Below are positions 35,718 through 47,768 of a DNA stretch of 64,000 bases, one piece after another. The stretch's first letter is position 1. Every line of letters begins with the position of its first letter. Position numbers and translations under genes: made by a program. The stretch covers positions 39,085,950 through 39,149,949 of the forward strand of contig OX463781.1 of assembly GCA_949825025.1 (NCBI GenBank), read 5' to 3'. Below the pieces are notes generated by a model that was not told where the DNA came from, did no database searches, and saw nothing but the letters and a program-made list of their open reading frames with translations. Source of the DNA: Siphlonurus alternatus (Eukaryota > Arthropoda > Insecta > Ephemeroptera > Siphlonuridae).

Positions 35718-37668
35718 CTGGAATTCATTGCTAGAGTATATAAATTGTAATCATACCTTTAATTGTAAAAAAATGATAATAATAAATAAATTGAAAGTGT
35801 CTCTCAGTGTGAAAAAATCGTATTTTTTCAATATGACTTGAATAATACAGAAAGAAATGTTTTAATAAAAAAAAAAATACTATACACGCTATTAATGTTA
35901 AATTTGTATGTTTATCAATAAATTAAAAAAGTGATATAATTAAAATATTATTAAATTTATATTATTTTATTATTTATTGCTATAATACGGCGCAATTTCC
36001 AGCTATTCTTTTTCATTTGCACTTCTAGAAATGATCAAAACAGTGAGCAAAGCATGAAATAAAAATTCTCGTCGGGGTGGCTTTTTTCGATTTGGGCACT
36101 TTTAGAAATGAGCAAATTTAAAGGAGCAAACCCCGAAATAAAACTTCTCGTCGGGGATTGCTTTTTTCGATTTGATCACTTCTGGAAATATTCAAATTTA
36201 AATGAGCAAAGCCCGAAATATTTGTTAATTTCGGGCTTTGCTCAAATCGCTAGGGGCACATACCTAGGTTTAAAAACCTAAAATCGTTTAAAAACCTTCA
36301 AAATCTTGCTGCAAAACGCTGAGACAATTTATAATTGCCGCACAATCAAAGTAAGCATATAGTATATATATACAAAAATCGTTTGTTTGCGGCACAATTT
36401 TGAGTATGTTTTGGTATAATAAAATTAAATACGCAATTTGAGATCTTGATACGGCAATTACGGCATTAACTATAAATAATATACTTTGAATATTATATAT
36501 GATACATATTTGTTGTGAAAATTTTATAAATAAAGTCAACTTCCCCTCCCGTGTTGGTCGCCCGCCCCTCTCCACTTACAAGGGAGTATTTCGTCCGGGA
36601 GTATTTCGTCCGGGGATATTTCGTCCGGGAGTATTTCGTCCGGGGGTATTTCATCCGGTCCGGGCGGGGATATTTGGTCCGGGGGTATTTCGTCCGGGGG
36701 TATTTGGTCCGTGATTCCGTCGATCAGCTGTTTGACGTACTCGCCTTTGATTAACATGTAAACCTTAGCAAATTCACAAAAATTCTGAAATTTTTTGAGA
36801 GGCAGATATTAGTGCCTAAAAGCCATAAAAAAAAGTTTAAAAACAATTTAACGAACCGATTATTTTTTTAAGTTAAATTTTTAGTTTAACTCTCCATGGG
36901 AAAGCCCATAATGCTAAAAATTAAAAAAATAATAATTGAAAAAAATCGTCTCGTTAAATTGTTTTGAAACTTTTTCTATGGCTTTTTAACTTTTTATAGG
37001 CAATGATATGATCTGCCTCTCAAAAAAATTTCATAATTTTTGTGAATTTGCTAAGGTTTACATGTTAATCAAAGGCGAGTACGTCGAACAGTTGATCGGC
37101 ATTATCTCTACCTCAAAGATTTAAAAACATATACTCCCCCCCCCCTCTTCCACATATAGGGATCTTTTGACAATGAATCAAGAACTTATTTTCCACTAAA
37201 ATTTTCTTTATTACCAAGAAAACAATTTAAAGTTTTTTTTAAATATGGTAAAATAGGTTTTATAGGTTTGAATAGGACGTTGGGAGTATATGCCAGTAAA
37301 ATCTGCTGACTTGAAGCGTCATATAAAGTTAGTGCGAACCTAGTGGTAACTGCTGGAACTATGTGCGTCTAGCGAGGATTGCTGTTTATGATTAACATTG
37401 TAAAATCATGTAAATGCTCTGTCAGCAGCCACAGCATAATTTTACAGAAATGACAACGCCATAATTAGTTGTGTAATACTTTCGGACAAATACAAAAAAA
37501 TATTTAAACTTCGTAAGTGAATTATTTCCTAAAAATTTGATAATTTTTGTGATTCTTCCCCTGCTATATAGGTATTGCCGTATCCTAGATGCAAAGAGCA
37601 AAATTTTCAGACGTCAGCGCCATCTCTTGGTCCTTTATGTCCTCTATTATCAGTAATACATCCTCTTC

Positions 37669-37831
37669 TACAGTGGCCGTCACATTTAACTGGCTCATGG
37701 TCGGAAGCGCTCGGGAGTCATTCGGCTCGGCTCGGCCAGTGATGTCCTTCGTTACAAACTGACTACCAATGACTGAGAGCGTTACAAACACGACCATGAG
37801 CCTTTTAAATGTGACGACCACTGTTATAGGT
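37669..37831. repeat. Foldback, about 45-bp arms
   Basis: ACAGTGGCCGTCACATTTAA and GGCTCATGGTCG pair with CGACCATGAGCC and the complement near 37825. Confidence 0.75.
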
Positions 37832-40261
37832 TTCTATAATACAAAGTTTTATAAGTAACCCAAGTGATATATTTTATTGTTACAAAGTAATTTAAAGGAG
37901 AAGGAGGGGGGCTCATGGCGTCATGTGTATTTAATCATAGTTATAAATATATATAGTTCTATTTTAAAATTAATTTTTTTATATTAGTTATTTTCTTTGT
38001 AAAAATGTCATTTTTTTCAATTTTTTTATAGAAATAAATCTAAAACATGATGTAAAATTGAATGAAATATAAATTTTATTTCACTAAAAGGATCATAATA
38101 CTTGAAAGTTTGAACAGCTTGGTAATAATACACAATTTTTATACAACTTAATGACCGTCGCAATGAACAAAATAAAATAAAAAAATATTCATAATCCTTT
38201 TTTTTAAAAAAAAGAAAATTCTACAATAATATTTTGTATAATGGATTTTTTAAGAAGCTAAATATTACATAAAAAAAATATAAAAAATAATGTCTACTAT
38301 AAACTTTATAAGTACTTACAAAAAATAACTCAAGTTTATGTTACCAAGAACGTATACAACACGAATACCATTAAGTAAGGCTCAAAAATTTTTATTGATA
38401 TTTTGTGTATAACATTATATTATATGCTATAGATCTTTTCATTGGGTGGGGGCGGATTCTTACATGAAGAAAAAAAAGAAAGAGTCGGCTAAGAATTTAG
38501 TACGTAGGGAATAATTTAACTCGATTTCGCTTCAAGCAACCGTTCCGCGAGAGCTGCCTTTTATTACAAAAGACAGCCCAGTAACAATACACCGACGTAC
38601 TTGTTGGGTCATATACGTTTCACTTACTGCTGGTACCGCCGCTCGGACACTAATGGGGCGGAATATCACGTGGGTGATGCCTTTTAGTTAGGGAATCAAC
38701 AACCAAATTTCACGAAAATCGCGCTATTGGTGATACCGGGCTGAAATTTTCAGTACTTGCTAATAACATCATTTGCATCAACTTTTTTGGCGGATCCCAA
38801 AAAAAAGTGTCATACCGTGACCTTGAGTGACCTTTGAACTTTGACCTCCGATTGATTTACGTTTGATTTTTTTACAAGGAATCTAAGGCAGATACGAAAA
38901 AAATTGTCGTTAGCAAATATGTTTGTACTAACACGGAGAGTAATTAGCAATTTTTGGAAAAGACTTAAGTCCATAAAAAACAAAATGGCGGCCGATGAAA
39001 CTTTTATTGACCTCTTTTTTGGCAGCTTTCTTGCTTATTTTAACCAAACTAGCAAACTTTTTAGCTTAAAATAGCAACTATCAATTGTCTACTATCATTA
39101 AGATTAAAAAAAATCATAATGCTTGTTGATAAGAGAATAATAACTCGAGATATTGTAATTTCTACCGTAAAATGAGCACTTATTCCCTATGCTATTATAA
39201 TACGTTTTTTTACTAAAATCCATACTTTTTGTGACAAAAGCATTAAACATACAGAAATGATTAATTGCATCATAAGAACCTTAAAAAATACTGTACCCTA
39301 CAATTTTGAACCACCCTTTGACCCCTGGTGACCTTTCAAAATGGCGGATGTGGAGAACAGGAAAGTATTATTTTCTGGCAAACCAAAGGTCGGGATACAG
39401 ATATATTCCGCAGAAAAGATGCTTAGATGGTTGCAATTATTTAAAAAGGGTCCTTAATTATTTTTAAAGTGCAATATTGCCAAATATAGCACCCCTAGAG
39501 ACCTAAATTTTATTTGACTTTTTTTCAGTTAAAATCGTATAAAATCCATGCTTTCTGAAAGTGGAGCTTCTAATTTTCATCAAGCATGATTAATTAATAA
39601 GGGTCACGAGAACCAAAAAAATAAGAACCCCCCTCCCCTCACCCCCACCCCCCAAAAAATTGAAACATTTTACGCCTCCTGCCCAGGGTTCTTTAATCCA
39701 TGATTGACTCGGGGAATTATATTATATTTTTTTAGGCCATATAGTCAGTGCATTGAAGTAATTGCAGTTAGTAACCATTTGTCTATAGTATACGTATTTC
39801 TACTAAATAAAAATTAAAACTAAGAGTAATTTTAAGAAAGAGTTCCCTAATTAAAAAAAAGGGGGGGGGCTTCCAAGTCTTCCTAAAATCTGAGTAATCT
39901 TTTTCTCGAGAAACAAATAATAAATAACATTTGTTTTATAAAATATATATGCTAAAAATACTGTATTTATATAAATAATGTTCACTTAATTTTATGATAA
40001 TGCTTTTAACCATTCGTTCACAGTACAATATAAAAATATGTACAATTTGTATAAAATAAGTATGTACGATCGGAGATCCAGCGGGGTTCTAAAATGGAAA
40101 AGGTACTGTACGTGTTCTTGCATACGCACAATGCTCCAAATCTGCAACGTTAATTTATGAGCGACTTTCGGGGGGTGCAACGGAGGCATACATTACCCCT
40201 TTATATACACGTTTAAATCAACCCAGCAAGGGCAATATCACAATATCAGCCGTGAATCCAG

Positions 40262-40430
40262 AAAAAAAAATAATCGGAGGGGGTAGAGGGGTGGGGGGGA
40301 TGTGCTTCCTCCATAAGGCCAATGTTAAAAGAAAAAAATGGAGTGTGGCAAATGCCTATATTGCCATTGTCCTTGTTAAATAAAACATACCAGCCCCCCT
40401 CCCTCCCTCCCTGGATCCGCGCCTGGGCAA
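40262..40430. mobile_element. MITE with (C)GGATCC(G/A)CGCCTG ends
   Basis: GTGAATCCAG on the left, CTGGATCCGCGCCTGGG on the right, with G-rich and C-rich inner flanks and CTCCATAAGGC. Confidence 0.55.
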
Positions 40431-40778
40431 CATTGAAGGTACCAACATCAAAAGTTATAGTCCTGCGTATTTATGATAGCTACAACAACAAGAGGGAAAA
40501 AAAAAAAAAAAAAAAAAAAAAACGATTTCCCAATTACTATATTTTATTATCTTCCACATTTCCAGCACTCACTTTCAAACCTGCTTAGAGAAGTGTGTAA
40601 TTTTTTTATTTATTTATTTTTTTTCAAATTTCCATTCTAAAATAAGAGAAGGTGAATTAAAAGAATTAAATTTTTGCTGAATCTGCGTCAAAAAATAGTA
40701 CTAAAAATTTACTGCCGGGCTTCATTTGTGTCGTTTTGTCGGTTATGATAATTTTAAACATTTTGATTTTCATCCCTA

Positions 40779-41041
40779 AAGGTGGAGTCACACAGGGGCG
40801 GATCCAGCCCGCGGCTTTGGGGGGGGGGGGGCAACGAGTCACATGGCGATTTTTACCATGCGACGCGACGCGAATAATGCGCACTTGCTGTAACATCCAT
40901 TGGCGGCCATATTGGGCGATTAAAAGAAAAAGAGCATCGTAATTAACGCGATTACCGGCGAATTCGCCTCCGCATAGAATTTCACAGCTTTTACGTTAAA
41001 ATCGCGTCGCATCGCCGTTGTCGCCATCTGAATCCGCCTTA
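40779..41041 (+). mobile_element. CpG-rich 215-bp MITE family, copy 4, interrupted
   Basis: Full family core ending GAATCCGCC then TTAA. Near its start it is interrupted by a 43-bp insertion at 40793-40835. Confidence 0.85.
40793..40835. mobile_element. 43-bp hAT-like remnant with 8-bp duplication
   Basis: Exact GAGTCACA at 40785-40792 and 40836-40843 flanks an insert starting CAGGGGCGGATCCAG. Confidence 0.7.
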
Positions 41042-42889
41042 ACTCCGGGATGATAGTGGAACCCTAATATGTTGATTTGCATTTTTCAGTTCCTCACTCA
41101 TTAAGAAAGGTTTTTCAAAACTCATTTTCAAAATGTTAGGTTTTTAGCTACATTGAACTACATTTTGGAGCTGGTTCCTTCAATATTGTCCTTGCCGGGT
41201 TGTTTTAAACGATTAAAGGGAGTTAATTATGAGACAACTTGCATGTTGGTAGTAACCCAATAGGTGGGATATGTCCCTCTAGGTATTTCCCACCGTACCA
41301 GTAACGATTTACAATATATTTAAGTATAAAAATTAATTGTAATGCATTTATAATTTGACTAAGATATTATAGTAAGATTTATATAGTTTTATTATTGTCA
41401 TTGATTATATATTCGTATGTATACAGTGTAACCTTTAATTGATAACATATGATTAGCAAGAACGGTGATCCAGCGGAGTTTTTTTATTATAGTGGAAAAG
41501 GACAGAGGTGCTTCATGTTCTGTAAAGTCAATTTAGGGGGGCGATGTACATAGGGGAGAGGGGGGGTGGAGGCTTAATTATATGTTGGTATCTTAAAGAG
41601 CAAAGAGGGTTGTGATTCATATATGCTTGTTTATCGAGAAATAGATTACTCAGATTTTAGGAAGACTTGGAAACCCACCTTTTTTTTTAATTAGAGAACT
41701 CTTTCTTAAAATTACTCTTAGTTTTAATTTTTATTTAGTAGAAATACGTATACTATATAGACAAATGGTTACTAACTGCAATTACTTCAATGCACTGATA
41801 ACTGCAATTACTTCAATGCACTGACTATATGGCCTAAAAAAATATAATATAATTCCCCGAGTCAATCATGGATTAAAGAACCCTGGGCAGGAGGCGTAAA
41901 ATGTTTCAATTTTTTGGGGGGTGGGGGTGAGGGGAGGGGGGTTCTTATTTTTTTGGTTCTCGTGACCCTTATTAATTAATCATGCTTGATGAAAATTAGA
42001 AGCTCCACTTTCAGAAAGCATGGATTTTATACGATTTTAACTGAAAAAAAGTCAAATAAAATTTAGGTCTCTAGGGGTGCTATATTTGGCAATATTGCAC
42101 TTTAAAAATAATTAAGGACCCTTTTTAAATAATTGCAACCATCTAAGCATCTTTTCTGCGGAATATATCTGTATCCCGACCTTTGGTTTGCCAGAAAATA
42201 ATACTTTCCTGTTCTCCACATCCGCCATTTTGAAAGGTCACCAGGGGTCAAAGGGTGGTTCAAAATTGTAGGGTACAGTATTTTTTAAGGTTCTTATGAT
42301 GCAATTAATCATTTCTGTATGTTTAATGCTTTTGTCACAAAAAGTATGGATTTTAGTAAAAAAACGTATTATAATAGCATAGGGAATAAGTGCTCATTTT
42401 ACGGTAGAAATTACAATATCTCGAGTTATTATTCTCTTATCAACAAGCATTATGATTTTTTTTAATCTTAATGATAGTAGACAATTGATAGTTGCTATTT
42501 TAAGCTAAAAAGTTTGCTAGTTTGGTTAAAATAAGCAAGAAAGCTGCCAAAAAAGAGGTCAATAAAAGTTTCATCGGCCGCCATTTTGTTTTTTATGGAC
42601 TTAAGTCTTTTCCAAAAATTGCTAATTACTCTCCGTGTTAGTACAAACATATTTGCTAACGACAATTTTTTTCGTATCTGCCTTAGATTCCTTGTAAAAA
42701 AATCAAACGTAAATCAATCGGAGGTCAAAGTTCAAAGGTCACTCAAGGTCACGGTATGACACTTTTTTTTGGGATCCGCCAAAAAAGTTGATGCAAATGA
42801 TGTTATTAGCAAGTACTGAAAATTTCAGCCCGGTATCACCAATAGCGCGATTTTTGCCATTAATTCCCTAACTATTTAATTTGCCTGCA

Positions 42890-43031
42890 TTTTCTCTCTT
42901 TATCTCTCTCTTCTCTCGCCATCTTTCTCTGTCTTTTCTGCTATATATCTTTTCCGCTATATATCTTTTCTGCTATATATCTTTCCCTCTTATATCTCTC
43001 TTTCTTCTTCCTCCTCCTCCTCCTCCTCCTC

Positions 43032-43085
<54 letters not shown>

Positions 43086-43189
43086 TCTCTCCCTCACTGT
43101 CTTTCTTTCTCCTCCTTTCTCTGTTTATTTCTTCCTCTTCTCCTTCGCTCTCTTTCTCTCTCTCATTCACTCTCTTTCTCTCCCTCCCA

Positions 43190-43279
<90 letters not shown>

Positions 43280-43335
43280 CTCTCTCTCCATCTCTCTCTC
43301 TCTCTCTCTCTCCTCCCCCTCAATTTCATCTCTCT
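42890..43335. repeat. Polypyrimidine/(TC)n tract
   Basis: About 440 bp of TC with CCT and TTC variants, just right of the foldback. Confidence 0.97.
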
Positions 43336-43833
43336 GTTCTTCTCTCTTTCACATTTCAGACAGAATCAAAATACCTCATACTGTTATACTGTATATTTTT
43401 TTTACTTCATATACAAATAAAATCAAGTACTTTATTATTATTCTCTTAAACTTCTTAAAGTATATAAGCTGGAGAATTTAAAGGAAAATAATAAATAAAT
43501 AAGTAAATGTATATTTTTAAATCAAGGCTAAGTATAATATCATATAATACGAGATCGTAAAATAATATACTTTTGTTGCATATATATATATATATATAAC
43601 ATAATTTATTATAACTATCATGTTGCTGACTTTATTCTTTTATGCATTTTATTTAATTAAGACTTTAATAATGATATATCATGCATTATAATTTTATTAC
43701 ATCATGTTCTATATATATAGATACTATCAACTTTTAAATATCAACTCACTGTTTAGTGCAGCATAATTCTATTTAAATATAATTTTCAGTTATATTATTA
43801 TAAAAGCCACATTTATTTATATAATACGAACTA

Positions 43834-44190
43834 AGAATAAATTTATACAAAAATGGCTTTGTTTGTAGATCTGTTGTAGAGTGGAATCAGCTCCCTCCAA
43901 ATGTTAAATTAGCTACTGGTAATGAGTTTGCTAATGCTGTGAAAAAATACTATTTATCTATTTAGTAATTATTTGTTATTATGTAATAACTTTCACTTAA
44001 CCTTATTGGTTTAATAATGTGTAGTAATTAATTAATAGGATAACTACCACTTATGTGATATATATATATATATAAACACTATAGTGTTTTTACGCTTTGT
44101 ACGTTATCCTCACCCAGTTTTAACCTGTGTTTTGTCTAAATGTATAATTGGGTGAAATAAATAAATAAAAATAAATGATTGAATTCAACT
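43834..44190 (+). mobile_element. 5'-truncated non-LTR retrotransposon (CR1/L2-like end)
   Basis: Codons 43834-43965 encode the end of a reverse transcriptase polyprotein with CRSVVEWNQLPPNV and FANAVKKYYL, then TAG. The pattern (W-N-x-L-P followed by a short basic helix) is typical of CR1/L2/Jockey-like C-termini. A 3' UTR follows and ends in GGGTGAAATAAATAAATAAA. Confidence 0.7.
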
Positions 44191-44235
44191 TGATCTTTCA
44201 GCAGAATTTAGTTGTTTTGGAGCATTTCTTCCTAT

Positions 44236-44530
44236 GGGTGACCATGGTAATGGAAAAATGAGTGACCATTTTCAATAAAAATCACGTTTCCCACCTATAG
44301 TGGTAAATCGTTGCGCTTTTCCACTATGCGGTTCCCCTGGCTTTGGACCTTTACACTCCCGGTTTATTGACAAAAGCTGTAGCATGCATTCTAGCTAAAG
44401 TTTATACGATTCCCTCAGTCACAGGTAAATGCTAGGATAAACTGCAAGGTCATGAACACCTTCATTCCGAAACAGCTCAAAACTACAGCTAGCGAAATGC
44501 TCAATTTAGGGCTTCGGAAAGTTCGGGATT
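44236..44530 (+). mobile_element. 5S-type SINE, body
   Basis: GTGACCATTTTCAATAAAAA, CGTTGCGCTTTTCCACTATG and CCTGGCTTTGGACC as in the 10.2-kb copy. Confidence 0.75.
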
Positions 44531-44645
44531 TAATGAGTAAGTAGAAGTACCTAAGTTTAAAAGAAAAAAAAAAAAAAAAAAAAAAAGAAAAAAAAATGAT
44601 GATCAGAGTAGACAAGATAAAATACCATAAAATAATTCAAGATTC

Positions 44646-44818
44646 CCTCCGGAAGTAGCCAAAAGTGTGAAATTTGTGTCTATTCTGTTTGAAATACAAT
44701 TTTGAAACTTTGCAGAGGGCCTCATACAGTTGAATGAAGTACTGACCTATGTGTGAAATTGCAACACTGAAATATGAATAGGAAGGTCAGAAATCTTGCA
44801 CTTCCGGCTACTTCCGAA
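44646..44818. mobile_element. Small MITE with CCGGAAGTAGCC ends
   Basis: CTCCGGAAGTAGCC on the left and GGCTACTTCCGAAG on the right. Close to the follistatin exon 4 donor. Confidence 0.65.
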
Positions 44819-44843
44819 GAAAGTAAAATTTATTTACACTCAC

Positions 44844-45098
44844 GTTTGCAGCGTCCTTTATACGCTAGAGGTATCGCCTTTCCCTTGCGACAGGCCGCCT
44901 CCCTCAGGTGGCAGGCGCTGGGGTAGGTGGCACCGTCAGTTCCGCACACGTACTTCCGCGCCCCCTTGGTGCCCCCCTTGCCCCCCAGCATGGGGGGCGA
45001 AGAAGGACACTTGCGCGAACATTTGACGCAATGTGGTGTCAGGTTCTGGTCTAGTAGACATTGTTTGCTGTCTGGACAGTGGATTTTCTCACACGAAC
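44844..45098 (-). CDS. fst: Follistatin exon 4: second follistatin domain (FS2)
   Basis: The acceptor TTTGTCTGCAG and donor AAAC|GTGAGT bound 255 nt, phase 1 on both sides. Ten cysteines fit the FS module: CEKIHCPDSKQC and PHCVKC in the EGF-like part, then VCGTDGATYPSACHLREAAC and KGRC in the Kazal-like part. The segment CGTDGATYPSACHLREAAC is close to the FS2 consensus across animals. An insertion of 20 residues between cysteines six and seven, rich in Gly and Lys, makes this domain longer than its vertebrate counterpart as I know it. FS1-FS2 form the main ligand-binding unit in the family. A small MITE (about 44646-44818) ends about 25 bp beyond the donor. Confidence 0.93.
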
Positions 45099-45149
45099 CT
45101 GCAGACAAAGTTGGTAAATGTCAGTTATTACTTAGAATTTTCATATTTT

Positions 45150-45450
45150 AATAGAGTATCGACCTTAACATTTTTCACTGCAAAAATTAATATAGAGGGT
45201 GCAAAGTTATGTTAATCTGATTTCTTCAGATTTTTAGACGCCGGGAAGTATTGCTAAAAAGTTTTGCCGAGGTTGGGTTTGAACCCACACCTCTTTTAGG
45301 TCATATCCTTTTATTAAGAGAGGTGCCAATCTCTCTGTACTTTTAAATTATTTTTAAAAATAGTTTCTGGGCTCTAAAAAATCAGAGTAACATAACTTTG
45401 AACCTTCTATCCATTATTGCAATACAAATTTTTGAGGTCGATACTTCATT
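45150..45450. mobile_element. Family B MITE, copy 5
   Basis: GAGTATCGACCTTAAC on the left, TTTTTGAGGTCGATACTTC on the right, core GTTGGGTTTGAACCC. Lies in intron 3 just upstream of exon 4. Confidence 0.8.
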
Positions 45451-45571
45451 GCATGATGCTCTGATATAAATATACAGCATGCATGATTAGTTGTTGAATA
45501 TCAGGATCTTGAGTTGTCTATTATTATCTTTTTTTTTCCAGATTTTTTTTAAAACACTTTATCACCCTTAA

Positions 45572-45984
45572 AGGGCTGGTTAATTAAAATTTAGACAGTC
45601 ACAGAGGGTTGCCATAGAGTTTACAATTAACATTAAATTTGTATTATTTTTATTCATGCGCGATGAAGCTGCACGAGCGGTGGTTGCAAAGTACGGAGTA
45701 AGTTCTTACTTACGTCAAAATTACGTCATAAGGATGGCTTCTTATGGCCAGTTGTGCATTGTGACGTCATTTTAACGTAACCAAGAACCTATATACTCCT
45801 ACGAAAGAGTTGTCATGCTTATCGGTTCACGCCAGCCTAATTCAATGACGAGTTTAGTGAAAAATCTAGATAACTCTATATATATAGAACGTGATACGTG
45901 CTCCCAATGTTAATATTGATTGTCAACTCTAGTATCTCTCATTGACTGCCTAGTTATTAATTTGAGACTATATATAGTAACCCT
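45572..45984. mobile_element. TTAA-flanked MITE, related to 21097-21434
   Basis: TTAA at 45568-45571 and 45985-45988; ends AGGGCTGGTT and AGTAACCCT. It shares TTAGACAGTCAC and TGACGTCA sites with the 21-kb element. Confidence 0.75.
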
Positions 45985-46269
45985 TTAAACTAACTCCCCT
46001 CCTCCCTTGATTATCACTGTTTGAAAAATAACGTCTTCAACTCGTCGTTACCTCTAAAACACATCTTATTTCCTCTTCGCTTAAAGTGAGGATGAAATGA
46101 AGACAATATTTTTAACATTTTGTGCTCAAAAAAAGGGGAAAAGACTTAATTTCGTCGTTTTATCTCTTTTTTTCCTCTAAAATGGTGCAAAATAAGAGAA
46201 AATTAGACGAGCTTAATAACGAATATATAAAAGATGAAATTTTATTTATTTCAACTCGGGATGACTTAC

Positions 46270-46488
46270 TTTGACAGTGCCCCTGGTAAGCCACGGCCAG
46301 GTTACTGTGTCTGCGGCACGCACGCTTGCGTAGCCTGCACACGTTTCGGTAGGAGCGTCCGTCCGTGCCACACACGGGTCCTCGTTGGTGACGTCCTTTG
46401 CGGCACTCTGGCTCACACACGCAGCGGGGCCTTCCGTTCCTCAGGAGGCACTTCTTGCCAGGACCGCACTCCACTTCCGAGCAGGACT
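46270..46488 (-). CDS. fst: Follistatin exon 3: first follistatin domain (FS1)
   Basis: Acceptor CTGTCTCAG and donor CAAA|GTAAGT bound 219 nt, phase 1 on both sides. The peptide starts SCSEVECGPGKKCLL, continues RPRCVCEPEC, and ends VCGTDGRSYRNVC, RKRAC and QGHC: ten cysteines in FS order. FS1 of vertebrate follistatin carries a basic heparin-binding site. Here basic residues are dense in two other places, after the sixth Cys (RKGRHQR) and in the helix RLRKRACRRH, so heparan sulphate binding is plausible but shifted; this is inference. The joined codon with exon 2 gives PCRESCSEVEC, which matches the conserved boundary between the N-terminal domain and FS1. Confidence 0.95.
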
Positions 46489-47165
46489 CTGAGACAGACA
46501 AAGAACACCGTGAATTCACACTAAATTATTATATGCTGAAGTACAATTATTTTCACCTTACTGTTATAAGGAATAGGTGCATTAAATGTACTAATTGAAC
46601 CTTACTTCCAGTACTTTTAGCACATACTTAATCTAAGTACAAATTTTGAAGTAAATAAAGAGAGTCAATAAAAGTACACATATGCAGGCTTCAAGTCAGC
46701 TGATTTTGCGGTGTTCCCACCGTCTTATCCAAACCTATGTAAAAAAAAGACTCGAAATTGTTGTTTTTTTTTGGCATTAAAGAAAATGAGTTCATGATTC
46801 ATTATAGAAGACCCCTAAATGGAGGGTTACGTGATGGTTACAATTTTATAGTTACGGGGAAAAAAATCAAATCTTCTTGCGTGGTGGCTTATGAAGAAAA
46901 TTTTCCCACGACGGGACTTGAAGCCTCTAAAAGTTTATTGTGAATATTATATGAACTATTTTATCGTGTGAACTATTCTTATCATTCCTCAGAATAAACG
47001 AAGGCTATATAACAGGCACCATATGGGACCCCCCAAGAATAATAGAAGTGGGGATAGCTTAGAATGGCAAATTGAAAACGTTCATGTTTTTTTTATTACA
47101 TATTTGGATAGTGGGTCTTTAACTGTCATTTTTTTCCCCTTTATTTTTACTCAAAATAAAGGGGA

Positions 47166-47255
47166 ACGACGCTGTGACGTCACAGTCATGCAATGTTTCT
47201 CCCTATGCTTGCGTGTTAAATATTTACATGAATATGATGTCACAGCGTTTTACAG
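47166..47255. mobile_element. TGACGTCA hairpin family, copy
   Basis: GCTGTGACGTCACAGTCATG and ATGATGTCACAGC ends, centre TGCTTGCGTGTTAAAT. Relatives at 53958-54052 and 62446-62545. Confidence 0.7.
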
Positions 47256-47274
47256 CACGTTATTAAGTGGTTTA

Positions 47275-47482
47275 AGTGGATTTTCATGAGCGAAAAAAAC
47301 GATGCGGCGTGATTTGACGTAAAAGCTGCGAAATCTTATGCGGCGGCGAATTCGCCGGTAATCGCGTTAATTACGATACTCATTTTCTTTTAATCGTCCA
47401 ATATGGCTGCCAATGGATGTTACAGCAAGTGCGCATTAATCGCATCGCGTCGCAGGCTGGAAATCACCCATGAAAATCCCCC
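47275..47482 (-). mobile_element. CpG-rich 215-bp MITE family, copy 5
   Basis: GTGGATTTTCATGAGCG after TTTAA, core GGCGGCGAATTCGCCGG, end CCATGAAAATCCC. Confidence 0.85.
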
Positions 47483-47647
47483 TGTAGAAGGCTATAAATT
47501 TAAAAAAAATATTGACAATGCATTTAACTCGAGATCCTCAATCCAAATTCGGGAAAAAATAAAAAAGGTTGTTCGTTGAACAAGTACAGTCCTCTACTAT
47601 TTTCGTCTACTTTCGGAACAGTTTGCTAAGCCTGCACCTATACAGTT

Positions 47648-47768
47648 GAAGCCTGGTATTAAACGATACAATTTTACACACAATTTTTCCTTACACAAGA
47701 AAATATCAAACAAATGGAGTTAACGTTTTCTTGCAAGGAAAAATTGTATGCAAAATTTTATCGTGTTT
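47648..47768. mobile_element. GATACAATTTT hairpin, diverged copy
   Basis: CCTGGTATTAAACGATACAA and CAAGGAAAAATTGTATGC match the intact copy at 59009-59157. Confidence 0.7.

Larger units (their letters stand above)
34078..37112. mobile_element. Nested foldback element with 15-bp terminal iterons
   Basis: Ends GGTAGAGATAA on the left (after TTAA) and TTATCTCTACC on the right. Next inwards are eight 15-bp units on each side in inverted orientation (34106-34232 and 36585-36712), of the type CGGACSAAATAYCCC. A further inner palindrome spans 34777-36268, and an extra hairpin lies on the right at 36717-37100. The middle holds a Cys-rich coding remnant. Confidence 0.75.
38685..42874. mobile_element. 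4.2-kb foldback with ~1.2-kb near-identical arms
   Basis: The arms, about 38685-39926 and 41625-42874, begin TAGTTAGGGAAT and pair throughout, including AATCGCGCTATTGGTGATAC. The spacer (about 39927-41624) holds other MITEs. Flanks fit TA insertion. The right arm has one small tandem duplication at 41780-41825 that is missing from the left. No coding sequence seen. Confidence 0.85.
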
